A DNA stretch of 64,000 nt from Streptomyces blattellae (GTDB taxonomy: Bacteria; Actinomycetota; Actinomycetes; Streptomycetales; Streptomycetaceae). Below the pieces are notes generated by a model, which saw only the letters and a program-made list of their open reading frames with translations, was not told where the DNA came from and ran no database searches. A program made the translations under genes and the position numbers. Where the stretch lies: NCBI RefSeq assembly GCF_009709555.1, contig NZ_WJBG01000167.1, positions 108,820 to 172,819 of the forward strand, written 5' to 3'. Shown piece by piece: positions 36,101 to 48,900 of the stretch (the first letter of the stretch is position 1; every line of letters starts with the position of its first letter).

Positions 36101-36991
36101 TCAAAGCCACCCGGCGAATTCCAGCAACAACTCCGCGTCCCGGGGCCGCCCGACCCGCAGCGCCCGCACGCCCGACTCCACGGCCCGGAACAACGTCCAG
36201 CCCCGCAGACGCTCCTGATCCACCTCAAGCGACTCCGCGAGCCGCTTGACCCGTCGGCGGGTCGTCGCCGCGCCCGACGGAGAGGCGATCAGATCCTCCA
36301 CCCGGTCCCGTACCAGCCGGGCCAGATCGAACGCGCACTCCCCGACCACCGGGTCCGGCCCCACGGCCAACCACGGCATCCGCTCCCCGGCCAGCACCTT
36401 GCTCTGCCGGAACGTCCCGTGCAGCAACCGCTCCTCAGGCGGCGCGGCCAGCAGTGACTCCCGTGCGTCGAGAGCGGCGCTCACCAGTGCCGAAAACTCC
36501 GCGGACGCGCCCCGCATCGCCACGGCCTGCCGCCCCGTCCGCCCGGCGACGGTCTCGAAAGCATGCTCACCCGGCGGCTCCACCCACAGCCGCCGCAACG
36601 TCCCCGCCGCCTCCAGCAACGCCTTCGCCTCCGGCAGCGACCGCACCGACACATCCGGATGCAGCCGCTCCAGCAGCAGCACCCCCTCGGCGGTGAACTG
36701 CTCCAGGAGTTGTACGGCGCCCAGACCGCCCCAGTGGGCGAGCGCGGCCCGCTCGCTCTCCGGGCGGGCCCGGCGCGGGGCCAGCTTCAGCACGGCGGGC
36801 GTACCGTCCGGCAGCCGCACCAGCACGACCAGGCTGCTGCGCCCGCCCGGCACCTGCACCCGCTCCACGGTCAACTCGCGTAGCGCGACGGCCTGCTGAG
36901 CCGCCTGGGGCAGCTTCTCCAGCCAGTCGTCACCCTCCGGTGCCGCCTCGCCGAGCGCCCTGACCAGACGTCGCGGCGGTTCGAAAGCCAT
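36101..36991 (-). CDS. APH-fold protein lacking kinase catalytic residues
   Basis: 296 aa. The overall pattern fits the aminoglycoside/hydroxyurea phosphotransferase family: LVRLPDGTPAVLKLAPRR as the ATP-binding strands and CAFDLARLVRDRVEDL after the active site. The usual HGDLHxxNV loop reads HGTFRQSKV at residues 191-199: catalytic Asp replaced by Thr193, metal-binding Asn by Lys198. The IDP metal site reads VGP, with Gly211. Kinase activity is therefore unlikely. ATG 36991 has GAAGGGAA upstream. It may be a regulatory or binding protein. Confidence 0.8.
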   Translation of the reverse strand: MAFEPPRRLVRALGEAAPEGDDWLEKLPQAAQQAVALRELTVERVQVPGGRSSLVVLVRLPDGTPAVLKLAPRRARPESERAALAHWGGLGAVQLLEQFTAEGVLLLERLHPDVSVRSLPEAKALLEAAGTLRRLWVEPPGEHAFETVAGRTGRQAVAMRGASAEFSALVSAALDARESLLAAPPEERLLHGTFRQSKVLAGERMPWLAVGPDPVVGECAFDLARLVRDRVEDLIASPSGAATTRRRVKRLAESLEVDQERLRGWTLFRAVESGVRALRVGRPRDAELLLEFAGWL

Positions 36992-37299
36992 ACGCGAGCC
37001 GTTCCCTTCGTCTCTCTGTGCTCGTGCCCCGGCAGGCAACGTCTGCCCCGTCGCGACGCCCGGCACGCCCTCTCGCCGCACCGGCACAAGCCCAAGTACG
37101 TCCAGTACGAGGGCTTGCACCCGGCACACCGAGAGCACGCTCCCCCACCCTCGAACCGCGCTTCGCACGGCTCGGGCGGGAGGTACCCCCCCGACGCCGC
37201 TCCTTGACGGGCAAACGTTGCCCGCCGGGGCACCCGTTCGCCTCCGGGGCGCTCTCGACACCGGCTCGCTCCTACGGCTCACTCGCGGAGTACGAGGCG
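36992..37299. other. Intergenic region rich in repeats
   Basis: Holds the APH-fold gene's ribosome binding site, a palindromic repeat at 37139-37192 (CTCCCCCACCCTCGAA with a CGGGCGGGAGGTACCCCCC arm) and the second copy of the 25-bp repeat. No gene is supported. Confidence 0.55.
37193..37217. repeat. 25-bp dispersed repeat, copy B
   Basis: Identical to 915-939. Here the following bases complete a perfect hairpin CGGGCAA-ACG-TTGCCCG, which copy A has lost in part. Confidence 0.75.
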
Positions 37300-37761
37300 T
37301 CACGCCGAGGGCGTCGCCGGCGCCGACGCGGTGGTCCGCTCGACGAGCCCAGGGAAGGCTACGCTCTCGCCGCGCCAGCGCACCGCCCGCACCGCCGCCT
37401 CCCGCAGGGCCTCGGCGGCCGTGCGCCGGCGCTCGCCGTCGGTGGCGCGCACCAGGTCGGAGTAGACCCCGGCCACCCCGTCCTCCAGCTCCGCGGCGAG
37501 GCGGACGGCCGCCGCGGAGTCCGGCACCGCGAAGGGCAGCGCGTAGCCCGCGTCCGCGGCCACCGGCTTTCCGCCCAGGTCCCGCACCGCGCGCGCCAGC
37601 GCGTCCCGCCGGGCCCGGTGGGCGTCGTACGCCGCCCTGGCCTGCGTACGGCGTCCTTCGTCGATCCGCCCGCCGACCACTCCGTAGCCGTACACGGCGG
37701 CGTGTTCGGCCGCCAGGGCCGCCTGGAACGCCGTCAGCTGCCCGTCCTCGGCCTCGCTCAC
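37300..37761 (-). CDS. Ferritin-like DUF4439 protein
   Basis: 153 aa, all-helical, starting MSEAEDGQLTAFQAALAAEH. The AALAAEHAAVYGYGVVGG helix and a later AELEDGVAGVYSDLV helix resemble ferritin-like four-helix bundles with Glu/His positions. Metal binding cannot be confirmed from sequence. The GTG start overlaps the preceding lipoprotein stop by 4 bases, so the pair is translationally coupled and may act together at the membrane. Confidence 0.8.
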   Translation of the reverse strand: MSEAEDGQLTAFQAALAAEHAAVYGYGVVGGRIDEGRRTQARAAYDAHRARRDALARAVRDLGGKPVAADAGYALPFAVPDSAAAVRLAAELEDGVAGVYSDLVRATDGERRRTAAEALREAAVRAVRWRGESVAFPGLVERTTASAPATPSA

Positions 37762-38267
37762 CTGTCACCCTCCGTCAGCAGATACGCGTGTGCCGCCCCG
37801 GCCGCCGCCACGGACGCCAGCAGCCGCGCCAGCTCGCCCGGCATGTCCAGCAGCGTCTCGGCCCGCCGGTCCGCGAGGGCCCGCTCGGCGGCGGCGAGTT
37901 CGGCGAGAGCGGCCTTCTCGTCGGTGGGGACGGCGGCCGGCGCAGACGCCGAGGCCGTCGGTGAGGCGGACTCGGCGCCCGCCCTGCCGAACGCCTCCGC
38001 ATGCCGTACCGCCTCCGCCCGCAGCGGTCGCAGCCGCTCCGCCAGCGCCGGATGTGCGGCGGTCACCGCGTCGTACCGCTCCACCAGTCCGTCGCTGTCG
38101 CGGGCCGCACGCGCGCGTGCCCGGTCGGCGGCCGGCGGACTGCCGCCGGTGCCGTCGGCGTCGGACTCGGCCGAGCAGCCCGTGAGCACGGCGCTGCCCG
38201 CGACCGAGATGAGCAGGCTCCTTCTGCGCGGACCCGAGGGGGTGCGCGGCGGCGGGGGGAACGACAC
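37758..38267 (-). CDS. Tat-type lipoprotein with helical region
   Basis: 169 aa. The N-terminus has PRRRSLLIS, a hydrophobic stretch and lipobox VLTGC, so it should be a membrane-anchored lipoprotein. The rest is Ala/Arg-rich and helical. I chose GTG 38267 with GAGG upstream; a longer frame to 38348 adds non-signal-like residues. Coupled to the ferritin-like gene. No family recognised beyond that pairing. Confidence 0.7.
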   Translation of the reverse strand: MSFPPPPRTPSGPRRRSLLISVAGSAVLTGCSAESDADGTGGSPPAADRARARAARDSDGLVERYDAVTAAHPALAERLRPLRAEAVRHAEAFGRAGAESASPTASASAPAAVPTDEKAALAELAAAERALADRRAETLLDMPGELARLLASVAAAGAAHAYLLTEGDR

Positions 38268-38461
38268 GGCAGACGTCCTCGGGGCTCGTACGAAGGGAAG
38301 GGGCGGCTCGCCCGTGATCACGGTACCCGCGCAAACGTCCGACTCCACTCACCGGCACCCAACCGAGTTCCGGTGGACGGCAACACCCCCCGTGACCGGA
38401 TACCCTTTGACCAGACACGCGACCCAACCACAACAGCAAACGCGGCCGAGGAGTCACCCGG

Positions 38462-38971
38462 ATGAGCACCACCCAGAGCGAGAGGCTGCGAGAACTGCTC
38501 GAACCGCTCGTCACCTCCCAGGGCCTGGATCTCGAAGAGATCGCAGTGGACTCGGTCGGACGCAAGCGGGTGCTGCGTGTGGTCGTCGACTCCGACGAAG
38601 GTGCCGATCTGGACGCGATCGCCGAGGTGAGCCGCGCGCTCTCGGCGAAGCTCGACGAGACGGACGCGATGGGGCAGGGGGAGTACACCCTGGAGGTCGG
38701 AACCCCCGGTGCCGAGCGCGAACTCAGGGAACACCGCCACTATGTGCGTGCCACCGGCCGCCTGGTGAGGTTCCAGCTCGCCGAGGACGGGGAACTGGTC
38801 GCCAGAATCCTGACCGTGGACGACGAGGGTGTGGACCTCGAAGTGCCCGGTGTGAAGGGCCGCAAGGCCACCACTCGCCGGCTCGCCCTCGACGACGTCG
38901 TCAAGGCCCGGGTGCAGGTGGAGTTCAACCGCAAGGATCACAAGGACATGAAGGAAGAGGAGGAGGCGTAG
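38462..38971 (+). CDS. rimP: Ribosome maturation factor RimP
   Basis: 169 aa. Two-domain RimP: an N-terminal domain with GLDLEEIAVDSVGRKRVLRV and VSRALSAKLDE, then a C-terminal SH3-like domain. It helps assemble the 30S subunit. GAGGAG is nine bases before the ATG. First gene of the nusA-infB cluster. Confidence 0.95.
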   Translation: MSTTQSERLRELLEPLVTSQGLDLEEIAVDSVGRKRVLRVVVDSDEGADLDAIAEVSRALSAKLDETDAMGQGEYTLEVGTPGAERELREHRHYVRATGRLVRFQLAEDGELVARILTVDDEGVDLEVPGVKGRKATTRRLALDDVVKARVQVEFNRKDHKDMKEEEEA

Positions 38972-38973
38972 CC

Positions 38974-39984
38974 GTGGACATCGACATGAGTGCCCTGCGG
39001 GGCTTGGTACGGGAGAAGGAGATCTCCTTCGACCTGCTGGTCGAGGCGATCGAGTCCGCCCTCCTCATCGCCTACCACCGCACCGAGGGAAGCCGCCGCC
39101 ACGCGCGCGTGGAGCTCAACCGGGAGACCGGGCATGTGACCGTGTGGGCGAAGGAGGACCCGGAGGACATCGAGGAGGGCCAGGAGCCCCGCGAGTTCGA
39201 CGACACCCCCTCCGGCTTCGGCCGTATCGCCGCCACCACCGCCAAGCAGGTCATCCTGCAGCGGCTGCGCGACGCCGAGGACGACGCCACGCTCGGCGAG
39301 TACGCCGGCCGTGAGGGCGACATCGTCACCGGCGTGGTCCAGCAGGGCCGCGACCCGAAGAACGTCCTCGTCGACATCGGCAAGCTGGAGGCCATCCTGC
39401 CGGTGCAGGAGCAGGTCCCGGGCGAGACCTATCCGCACGGGATGCGGCTTCGGTCGTACGTCGTCCGGGTGGCCAAGGGCGTCCGCGGTCCCTCCGTCAC
39501 CCTCTCCCGCACGCACCCCAATCTGGTGAAGAAGCTCTTCGCTCTGGAGGTGCCGGAGATCGCCGACGGGTCCGTCGAGATCGCCGCCATCGCACGCGAG
39601 GCCGGACACCGTACGAAGATCGCCGTACGGTCCACCCGTTCGGGGCTGAACGCCAAGGGCGCCTGCATCGGCCCCATGGGCGGCCGGGTGCGCAATGTGA
39701 TGGGCGAGCTGAACGGCGAGAAGATCGACATCGTCGACTGGTCGGACGACCCGGCCGAGATGGTGGCGAACGCGCTCTCGCCGGCCCGGGTATCCAAGGT
39801 GGACGTCGTCGACCTCGCCGCCCGCTCCGCGCGCGTGACCGTGCCCGACTACCAGCTGTCACTGGCGATCGGCAAGGAAGGGCAGAACGCCCGCCTCGCG
39901 GCCCGGCTCACCGGCTGGCGGATCGACATCCGTCCGGACACCGAGCAGTCGTCCGAGCGGTCGTCCGAGCAGGGCCGGGAATAG
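38974..39984 (+). CDS. nusA: Transcription termination/antitermination factor NusA
   Basis: 336 aa, the short actinobacterial form. An N-terminal RNA-polymerase-binding domain, an S1 domain around residues 115-180 and two KH domains (IGPMGGRVRNVM and AIGKEGQNARLAARL) are visible. It lacks the C-terminal acidic repeats of enterobacteria. GTG 38974 follows GGAGG, two bases after the rimP stop. Confidence 0.95.
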   Translation: MDIDMSALRGLVREKEISFDLLVEAIESALLIAYHRTEGSRRHARVELNRETGHVTVWAKEDPEDIEEGQEPREFDDTPSGFGRIAATTAKQVILQRLRDAEDDATLGEYAGREGDIVTGVVQQGRDPKNVLVDIGKLEAILPVQEQVPGETYPHGMRLRSYVVRVAKGVRGPSVTLSRTHPNLVKKLFALEVPEIADGSVEIAAIAREAGHRTKIAVRSTRSGLNAKGACIGPMGGRVRNVMGELNGEKIDIVDWSDDPAEMVANALSPARVSKVDVVDLAARSARVTVPDYQLSLAIGKEGQNARLAARLTGWRIDIRPDTEQSSERSSEQGRE

Positions 39985-40085
39985 ATCCAGGCCGCCGGTG
40001 GCTTGGATCACGACAGATCCATGTGAAGAACCGTTCGATTCTTGCCCCAAAGGGGTGAGGTCGGCGCGGGGAGGTAGACTTAAGG

Positions 40086-40397
40086 GTGTCTGGCCGGACG
40101 CGAGCCCGCGCATGCCCTGAGCGCACCTGTGTGGGGTGCCGGGAGCGAGCGGCCAAGACTGATCTGCTGCGCATCGTGGCGATCAGGGACGCATGCGTCC
40201 CTGATCCACGCGGTACGCTGCCCGGCCGGGGTGCCTATGTACACCCCGCCCTGGTCTGTCTCGACCAGGCGGTACGCCGCCGGGCGTTCACGCGGGCGCT
40301 GCGCGCCCCGGGAGCGCTCGACACAAAGGCGTTGCGCCACTACGTCGAGGAGACAGAAGCTTGTCAGCAGCACCTTGCTGAGCAGGCAACACCGTAA
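40086..40397 (+). CDS. ylxR: YlxR family RNA-binding protein
   Basis: 103 aa. The PERTCVGCRERAAKTDLLRI motif defines the DUF448/YlxR fold; GRGAYVHPALVCLDQAV completes it. Usually located between nusA and infB, as here. It binds RNA or nucleoid targets. GTG 40086 follows a GGAGG about 11 bases upstream. Confidence 0.92.
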   Translation: MSGRTRARACPERTCVGCRERAAKTDLLRIVAIRDACVPDPRGTLPGRGAYVHPALVCLDQAVRRRAFTRALRAPGALDTKALRHYVEETEACQQHLAEQATP

Positions 40398-40460
40398 GAC
40401 GCGTCGTGCGGAACCCCGTGCGGCCCTGGTACCTCGCGAGTCGGAAGTAGGTCGAGATTG

Positions 40461-40530
40461 CGATGAGCACTCGATGAGTACGCGATGAGTACGCCCATGA
40501 AGTAGCGACGGTCCGGCCGCAACCCGGACC
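40461..40530 (+). promoter_or_regulatory. infB leader: 11-bp direct repeats and hairpin
   Basis: CGATGAG occurs at 40461, 40472 and 40483, an exact 11-bp period of CGATGAGYACK. A GGTCCGG / CCGGACC hairpin follows (40510-40530), ending two bases before the AAAGGAG ribosome binding site. Position suggests control of IF-2 translation. Confidence 0.5.
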
Positions 40531-40543
40531 TAAAAGGAGCGAA

Positions 40544-43684
<3,141 letters not shown>

Positions 43685-43700
43685 CAGCCGACGGCACCTG

Positions 43701-43732
43701 CTGGCCGACGGGACTCCGGTCCCGTCGGCCAG
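43701..43732 (+). terminator. infB terminator
   Basis: Perfect 13-bp stem CTGGCCGACGGGA / TCCCGTCGGCCAG with a 6-base loop, followed by TACCTTCTCT. Confidence 0.85.
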
Positions 43733-43777
43733 TACCTTCTCTCACCGGGGGCGTCCAACGCCCGCAAGGGGCGCGGG

Positions 43778-43802
43778 GCTGTGTCGATATGCGGCTCCGC
43801 CG
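43778..43802. repeat. Dispersed repeat (type TGCGGCTCCGCCG)
   Basis: Matches 36026-36050 in about 22 of 25 bases. The preceding AAGGGGCGCGGGG is shared with the repeat inside GH95. Confidence 0.6.
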
Positions 43803-44001
43803 CGTGGGCGCGGGCAACCACACACGACCCGCACCCGCACAAGGACACACACCGCCATGGCGCTGACGCGGGAGCCGGGCGCAGCCCGCGGGCGAAACCC
43901 GGTCGAGCCCTGTGGCAGGGGCGCGGTACCGTTCTTGATGTCCCCGCCGACTGACTGGCGGGGCCATCGATCCCGTACCGGCGGGTGAACCGGTTACACA
44001 C

Positions 44002-44295
44002 ATGTATGTGGGGACGTTGTCCTTCGACCTGCTCCTCGGCGACGTACGGTCGCTGAAGGAGAAGCGCTCCGTCGTCCGCCCGATCGTCGCCGAGCTCCAG
44101 CGCAAGTACGCGGTGAGCGCGGCCGAGGTGGACCACATGGACCTCTACCGGCGGGCCGAGATCGGCATCGCCATGGTGTCCGGCGACGCCGGTCACCTCA
44201 CCGACGTACTGGACCGGTGCGAGCGGCTGGTCGCGGGGCGCCCCGAAGTGGAGCTGCTGTCGGTGAGACGCCGCTTCCACGGTGACGACGACTGA
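44002..44295 (+). CDS. ylxP: YlxP/DUF503 family protein
   Basis: 97 aa, the normal length. LLLGDVRSLKEKRSVVRPIV and an AAEVDHMDLYRRAEIGIAMV strand match the DUF503 fold. Found between infB and rbfA in many bacteria; thought to assist ribosome function. ATG 44002. Confidence 0.9.
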   Translation: MYVGTLSFDLLLGDVRSLKEKRSVVRPIVAELQRKYAVSAAEVDHMDLYRRAEIGIAMVSGDAGHLTDVLDRCERLVAGRPEVELLSVRRRFHGDDD

Positions 44296-44334
44296 CCCAG
44301 AGAACCAAGACAGGAAAGAACGGGAGACGGACCA

Positions 44335-44781
44335 GTGGCCGACAACGCGCGCGCCAAGAGGCTGGCGGACCTCATCCGAGAGGTGGTGGCCCAGAAGCTG
44401 CAGCGTGGGATCAAGGACCCGCGGCTCGGCTCGCACGTCACCATCACGGACACCCGGGTGACGGGCGACCTGCGGGAGGCGACCGTCTTCTACACCGTGT
44501 ACGGCGACGACGAGGAGCGGGCAGCCGCAGCCGCCGGCCTGGAGAGCGCCAAGGGCGTCCTGCGCTCCGCGGTGGGCGCGGCGGCGGGCGTGAAGTTCAC
44601 GCCCACCCTCGCCTTCGTCGCGGACGCCCTGCCGGACACCGCCAGGAACATCGAGGACCTCCTCGACAAGGCGCGTGCCTCCGACGCGAAGGTGCGCGAG
44701 GTGTCCGCGGGCGCCGCGTACGCCGGTGACGCGGACCCGTACAAGAAGCCGGGTGACGACGAGGACGACGCCGCCGAATGA
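44335..44781 (+). CDS. rbfA: Ribosome-binding factor A
   Basis: 148 aa. The KH-like core has RLADLIREVVAQKLQRGIKD and VTITDTRVTGDLREATVFY. It acts in late 30S maturation. The C-terminus is acidic (GDDEDDAAE). GTG start; the stop overlaps the truB ATG by four bases. Confidence 0.95.
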   Translation: MADNARAKRLADLIREVVAQKLQRGIKDPRLGSHVTITDTRVTGDLREATVFYTVYGDDEERAAAAAGLESAKGVLRSAVGAAAGVKFTPTLAFVADALPDTARNIEDLLDKARASDAKVREVSAGAAYAGDADPYKKPGDDEDDAAE

Positions 44782-45683
44782 CCCAGAAGAACCGGACGCC
44801 CGACGGCCTTGTCATCGTCGACAAGCCGTCGGGCTTCACCTCGCACGACGTCGTCGCCAAGATGCGCGGCATCGCGAGGACACGACGTGTCGGCCACGCC
44901 GGCACCCTCGACCCCATGGCGACGGGCGTGCTCGTCCTCGGTGTCGAGAAGGCCACCAAGCTTCTCGGCCATCTCGCGCTGACCGAGAAGGAGTACCTGG
45001 GCACGATCCGCCTCGGGCAGACGACCCTCACCGACGACGCCGAGGGCGAGGTCACGGGATCGGCCGACGCCTCGAAGGTGACCCGCGAGGCCGTCGACGC
45101 CGGGATCGCCAAGCTCACCGGCGACATCATGCAGGTGCCGTCCAAGGTCAGCGCCATCAAGATCGACGGCGTGCGGTCGTACAAGCGGGCCCGGGACGGC
45201 GAGGACTTCGAGATCCCGGCCAGAGAGGTCACCATCTCCTCCTTCGCCGTGTACGACGTCCGGGACGCCGTCGCCGAGGACGGCACGCCCGTGCTCGACC
45301 TGGTCGTCTCGGTGGTCTGCTCGTCCGGCACCTACATCCGGGCGCTCGCCCGTGACCTGGGCGCCGACCTGGGCGTCGGCGGACACCTCACCGCGCTGCG
45401 CCGGACGCGCGTGGGACCGTACAAGCTGGACTCGGCCCGGACCCTGGACCAGCTCCAGGAGGAGCTGACCGTGATGCCGATCGCCGAGGCCGCCGCGGCG
45501 GCGTTCCCGCGCTGGGACGTGGACGCCAGGCGGGCCCGGCTGCTGACGAACGGAGTACGGCTGGAGATGCCCGACGAGTACGCGGGCAAGGGTGCCGTGG
45601 CCGTGTTCGACCCCGACGGCGGATTCCTCGCGCTCGTCGAGGAGCAGAAGGGCAAGGCGAAGAGCCTTGCCGTCTTCGGCTGA
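44778..45683 (+). CDS. truB: tRNA pseudouridine-55 synthase
   Basis: 301 aa. Catalytic Asp is in RVGHAGTLDPMATGVLVLG. VPSKVSAIKIDGVRSYKRAR and CSSGTYIRALARDLG are family blocks. The PUA-like C-terminus ends at FLALVEEQKGKAKSLAVFG. It makes pseudouridine 55 in the tRNA T loop. A strong hairpin follows. Confidence 0.96.
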   Translation: MTQKNRTPDGLVIVDKPSGFTSHDVVAKMRGIARTRRVGHAGTLDPMATGVLVLGVEKATKLLGHLALTEKEYLGTIRLGQTTLTDDAEGEVTGSADASKVTREAVDAGIAKLTGDIMQVPSKVSAIKIDGVRSYKRARDGEDFEIPAREVTISSFAVYDVRDAVAEDGTPVLDLVVSVVCSSGTYIRALARDLGADLGVGGHLTALRRTRVGPYKLDSARTLDQLQEELTVMPIAEAAAAAFPRWDVDARRARLLTNGVRLEMPDEYAGKGAVAVFDPDGGFLALVEEQKGKAKSLAVFG

Positions 45684-45706
45684 GCAGCCCTTTTCCCCTG
45701 CCCCTC

Positions 45707-45753
45707 CCGTGGAGCGACGGGCACGGGGTCGTCCTCTGCCCGCCGCTCCACGG
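45707..45753 (+). terminator. truB terminator hairpin
   Basis: 17-base arms CCGTGGAGCGACGGGCA / TGCCCGCCGCTCCACGG with one mismatch and a 13-base loop. Confidence 0.8.
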
Positions 45754-45937
45754 TCCCCCTCGGTTCCCCCACCCCTAGGGTGTATCCAGCGGACCCCTCC
45801 TTTTCACCCGTCCGGGCAGGCGCTCGGAGTGAACCGAGGGAGCGGAAGGGGGCGCGTTCGCGGCGCGATCTGTCCCGCTGATCACCTTGTGCCTACGGTC
45901 GAATACGAGCATGGGTGGACGGCGGGGAGGTTCGACC

Positions 45938-48900
45938 ATGGCGGGACGGGGCCCGCGGACCGGAGGCGGACAGCGGACGCCGGCCGGCACGGGCGACGAT
46001 ACGGGCGACGGCACGGGCGTGGAGCGCGGGCGCGACGAAGTCCTCGTCCGTCTCCAGGACTTGGCGGGGCGCCCGCGCGGCACCGGATTCGTCGCCGACC
46101 ACGAGGGCACGGTCGTCACCAGCCACGAAGCCGTCGACGGCCTGACCCGGCTGGTGGTGCGTGCCGCCGACGACCGCACCTGCCTGGTGACCGCCGACGC
46201 GGTGACCCCGCTGCCCGACCTGAACCTGGCCCTCGTCCGCACCGCGGGACTCGGCGTGGACCCGCTTCCCGTCTCGGTCCGGGACCGGATCGAGACCGGC
46301 AGATACGTCCGCCTCCTCGCGGGATGCTGGCGCGAGGCCCGCGTCCTCGACGTGACCGCCGTGACGTACACGGCCACCGACCGCTTCCATCTCCTCGACG
46401 GCGCCCTGGAGTTGGCGATCGGCACCGCCGGCCGCGACGCACTCCGCCTCGGCGGCGGGGCGGCTGGGGGACCGGTCCTCGACACCACGACCGGCGCCGT
46501 CCTCGGCGTCCTCGGCACGGCCCTGCAGTCCGGCCACCGCAGCGTCGGTTTCGCCGTGCCCCTGCCCCGTACCACCGAAGGCCCACTCGCCGACCTGCTG
46601 GCCCGCAACGCGGCGACGGTGCCCGCCTACGGCGCGGATCTCAACCTGGCCGGTGTACTGGAACTCACGGCCATGTCACATGGCCAGAACGTCTCGCCGG
46701 GTGCGGTCGACCTGTTCGCGCCGGTCGCCCCGGTCGCGCCGGTCGCCCCGGTCGCGCCGGTCGCCCCGGTCGCGCCGGTCGTGCCGGTCGTGCCGGTCGA
46801 CCTGCTCGCCCCGGTCGAACAGGTCGATCCGGTCGAACGTGTCGAACGGGTTGAACGGGTTGAACCGGTCGAACGGGCGGCTACGGTAAAGGAGTTCGCC
46901 GAGTTCACCAACTCGTCCGCGGCCGTCCTCGCCCTCGTCGGCCCACCGGGCACCGGCCGTACGACAGAACTGGCCGCCCTGGCCGCTCGTCGCCACCGAG
47001 CCCCCACCCTCTGGCTCCGCGGCGCCGACCTGCACGCCGACGACACATCGATCGCGGACGCGGCCCGCCGCACACTGCAGCGAGCGGCCCGAACCGTCAC
47101 CCCGGAACACCTCGCGCAGGTGGCCCACGACGCCGACCGCCCCCTGCTCCTCCTCCTGGACAGTCCCGAGCACATGCCTCCGCCCCTGGCCGACCGACTC
47201 CCCGAGTGGACGGACGGCACGGTGAGGTGGCTGCGGGAGAAGGGGGCGCAGTTGGTGCTGGCGTGCAGGGAGGAGTACTGGGAGTGGGCGGGGGCTCACT
47301 TCCCAAGAGGCCTGTTGCATATCTCAGCGCGTCTGCACATCTCAGCCCGTCCGGCGTTTGAGGACGAGGCCGGAGGCCGCTCGGGGGTCCAGGGGGCGGA
47401 GCCCCTTGGCGGGGTCGAAGGGGCGGAGCCCCTTCAGGATGGGACGGGTAGGGGCGGCGGGGGCGAGACTCCCCGACGGCCACCACGGCCCCACCCGCAC
47501 CTACCTCCCTGCATCCACCTGACCGACCTCACCGCCGACGAGGCAGCCCTCGCCCGCTCCCGCTACGCCATCCCCGACGGCACCCTCACCACCCCCGACG
47601 CCCACCACCCCCTCACCCTCCGCCTCCTCTCCGAGGTCCTCGCTGCCCTCCCCGACGCCCGAACCCCCGCCATCCCCGCCACCCCCGCCACTCCTGCCAC
47701 CCTCACGACCCCCCTCGACCGCCACGACGTCTTCACGGCCCACCTCGACCTGATGAGCCTCCGCATCGCCACCTGCCTCGCCACCGAAACCGGACTGCAC
47801 GGCACCGCCGTACGCAGACTCGCCGCACAGGTCTCCGGCCGGATCCACGCAGCCGCCCGCCGCAGCCTCGGCGAGGGCCAGGGCGCACTGGACCGGGAGT
47901 CGTTCGAGGCGCTGTTCCCCTTCGGCACCGGCTGGCCGTCCGCCGTCCTCACCGAGGGCCTCCTCGTCCCCGCAGGCACCGGCTACCGCTTCGCCCACGA
48001 GGAACTCGCCGACTGGCTCCAGGGCATGCATCTCGACCTGGCCGAGGCCCTGCACACCCTGATCAGGCATCCGCAGGACCCGCACCACCGCATCGGCCCG
48101 GTGATCCAGTCCCTGCTCCTCCTCGCCCGCCAGCGGGGCGCCCCCGAACTGGCCGCCCGCCTCCAGGAGTTGGTCGACGCCCTGGATGCCGACCCGCGCT
48201 CCTGGTGGCCCGCCCGCCTCCTGGCAGAAGTCCTGCCGCGGGTATCCGACGCGACGCCGTACACCGGTGTCCTGCGACTGCTCGCCGACCGCGTGGTGGC
48301 ATGGCGGCAGCAACACCCCACGGCTCCCAGCGACTTCGGTCCGCGATTCTGGACCGCCCTCGCCCTGCCCGAGGTCACCCGCTTCGACCTCCTGCGCCGG
48401 CTCCTCCTCGCCGACCCCGCCCCGGACGACACCGACGGCCCCCGTTACCTCGACGCCGCCGCGCACCTGCTCGCCGCCGCCCCCACCGCCGTACAACCGC
48501 ATCTCACCCGTTGGTTCGACGACGAGCGCCCGCTGCCCGCCACCCCGCACGCGACCGTCGCGAAGGCCGCGCAGGCGCTGCTGCACACGCATCGCCACCG
48601 GGCCCTGGACGACCTGACGGAGGTGCTCGTCGACTGTGCGCACCGTCGCGCCGAGGAACTGCTGGACGTACTGGCGGAGGACGAGCCGTCGGCGATGTGC
48701 CGGGCCGTCGACCGATGGGCGCACGACGCGCGGCCGGCGCGGCGGGCCGCGGCGGCGGTGTACGGGCTGCGGGCCGCGCCCCATGTACGCACCGAGGCTG
48801 ACCGTGAACTGCTCCGCTACGCCGCCCTCGCCCTGCTCGCCCACCCCGCCGACCGCACCCTGCGCGGCGGCGCGCTCGCCCTCCTCGTACGGGATCCGCG

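Larger units (their letters stand above)
43685..44001. other. Intergenic region between infB and ylxP
   Basis: Contains the infB terminator, then a dispersed repeat (43765-43815 with GGGGCGCGGGGC and GCGGCTCCGCCGCG). The rest probably holds the ylxP-rbfA-truB promoter. No gene supported. Confidence 0.55.

Noticed and set aside
36101..36991. Antibiotic resistance gene call
   Set aside because: Catalytic Asp, metal Asn and second metal site are all replaced, so the fold alone does not support resistance.
40075..40088. Leaderless start for ylxR from a TAGACT -10
   Set aside because: A usable GGAGG lies upstream and the gene is expected to be co-transcribed with nusA; no -35 was seen.
46723..46875. 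CRISPR array
   Set aside because: Short repeats without unique spacers, in frame in a coding region.
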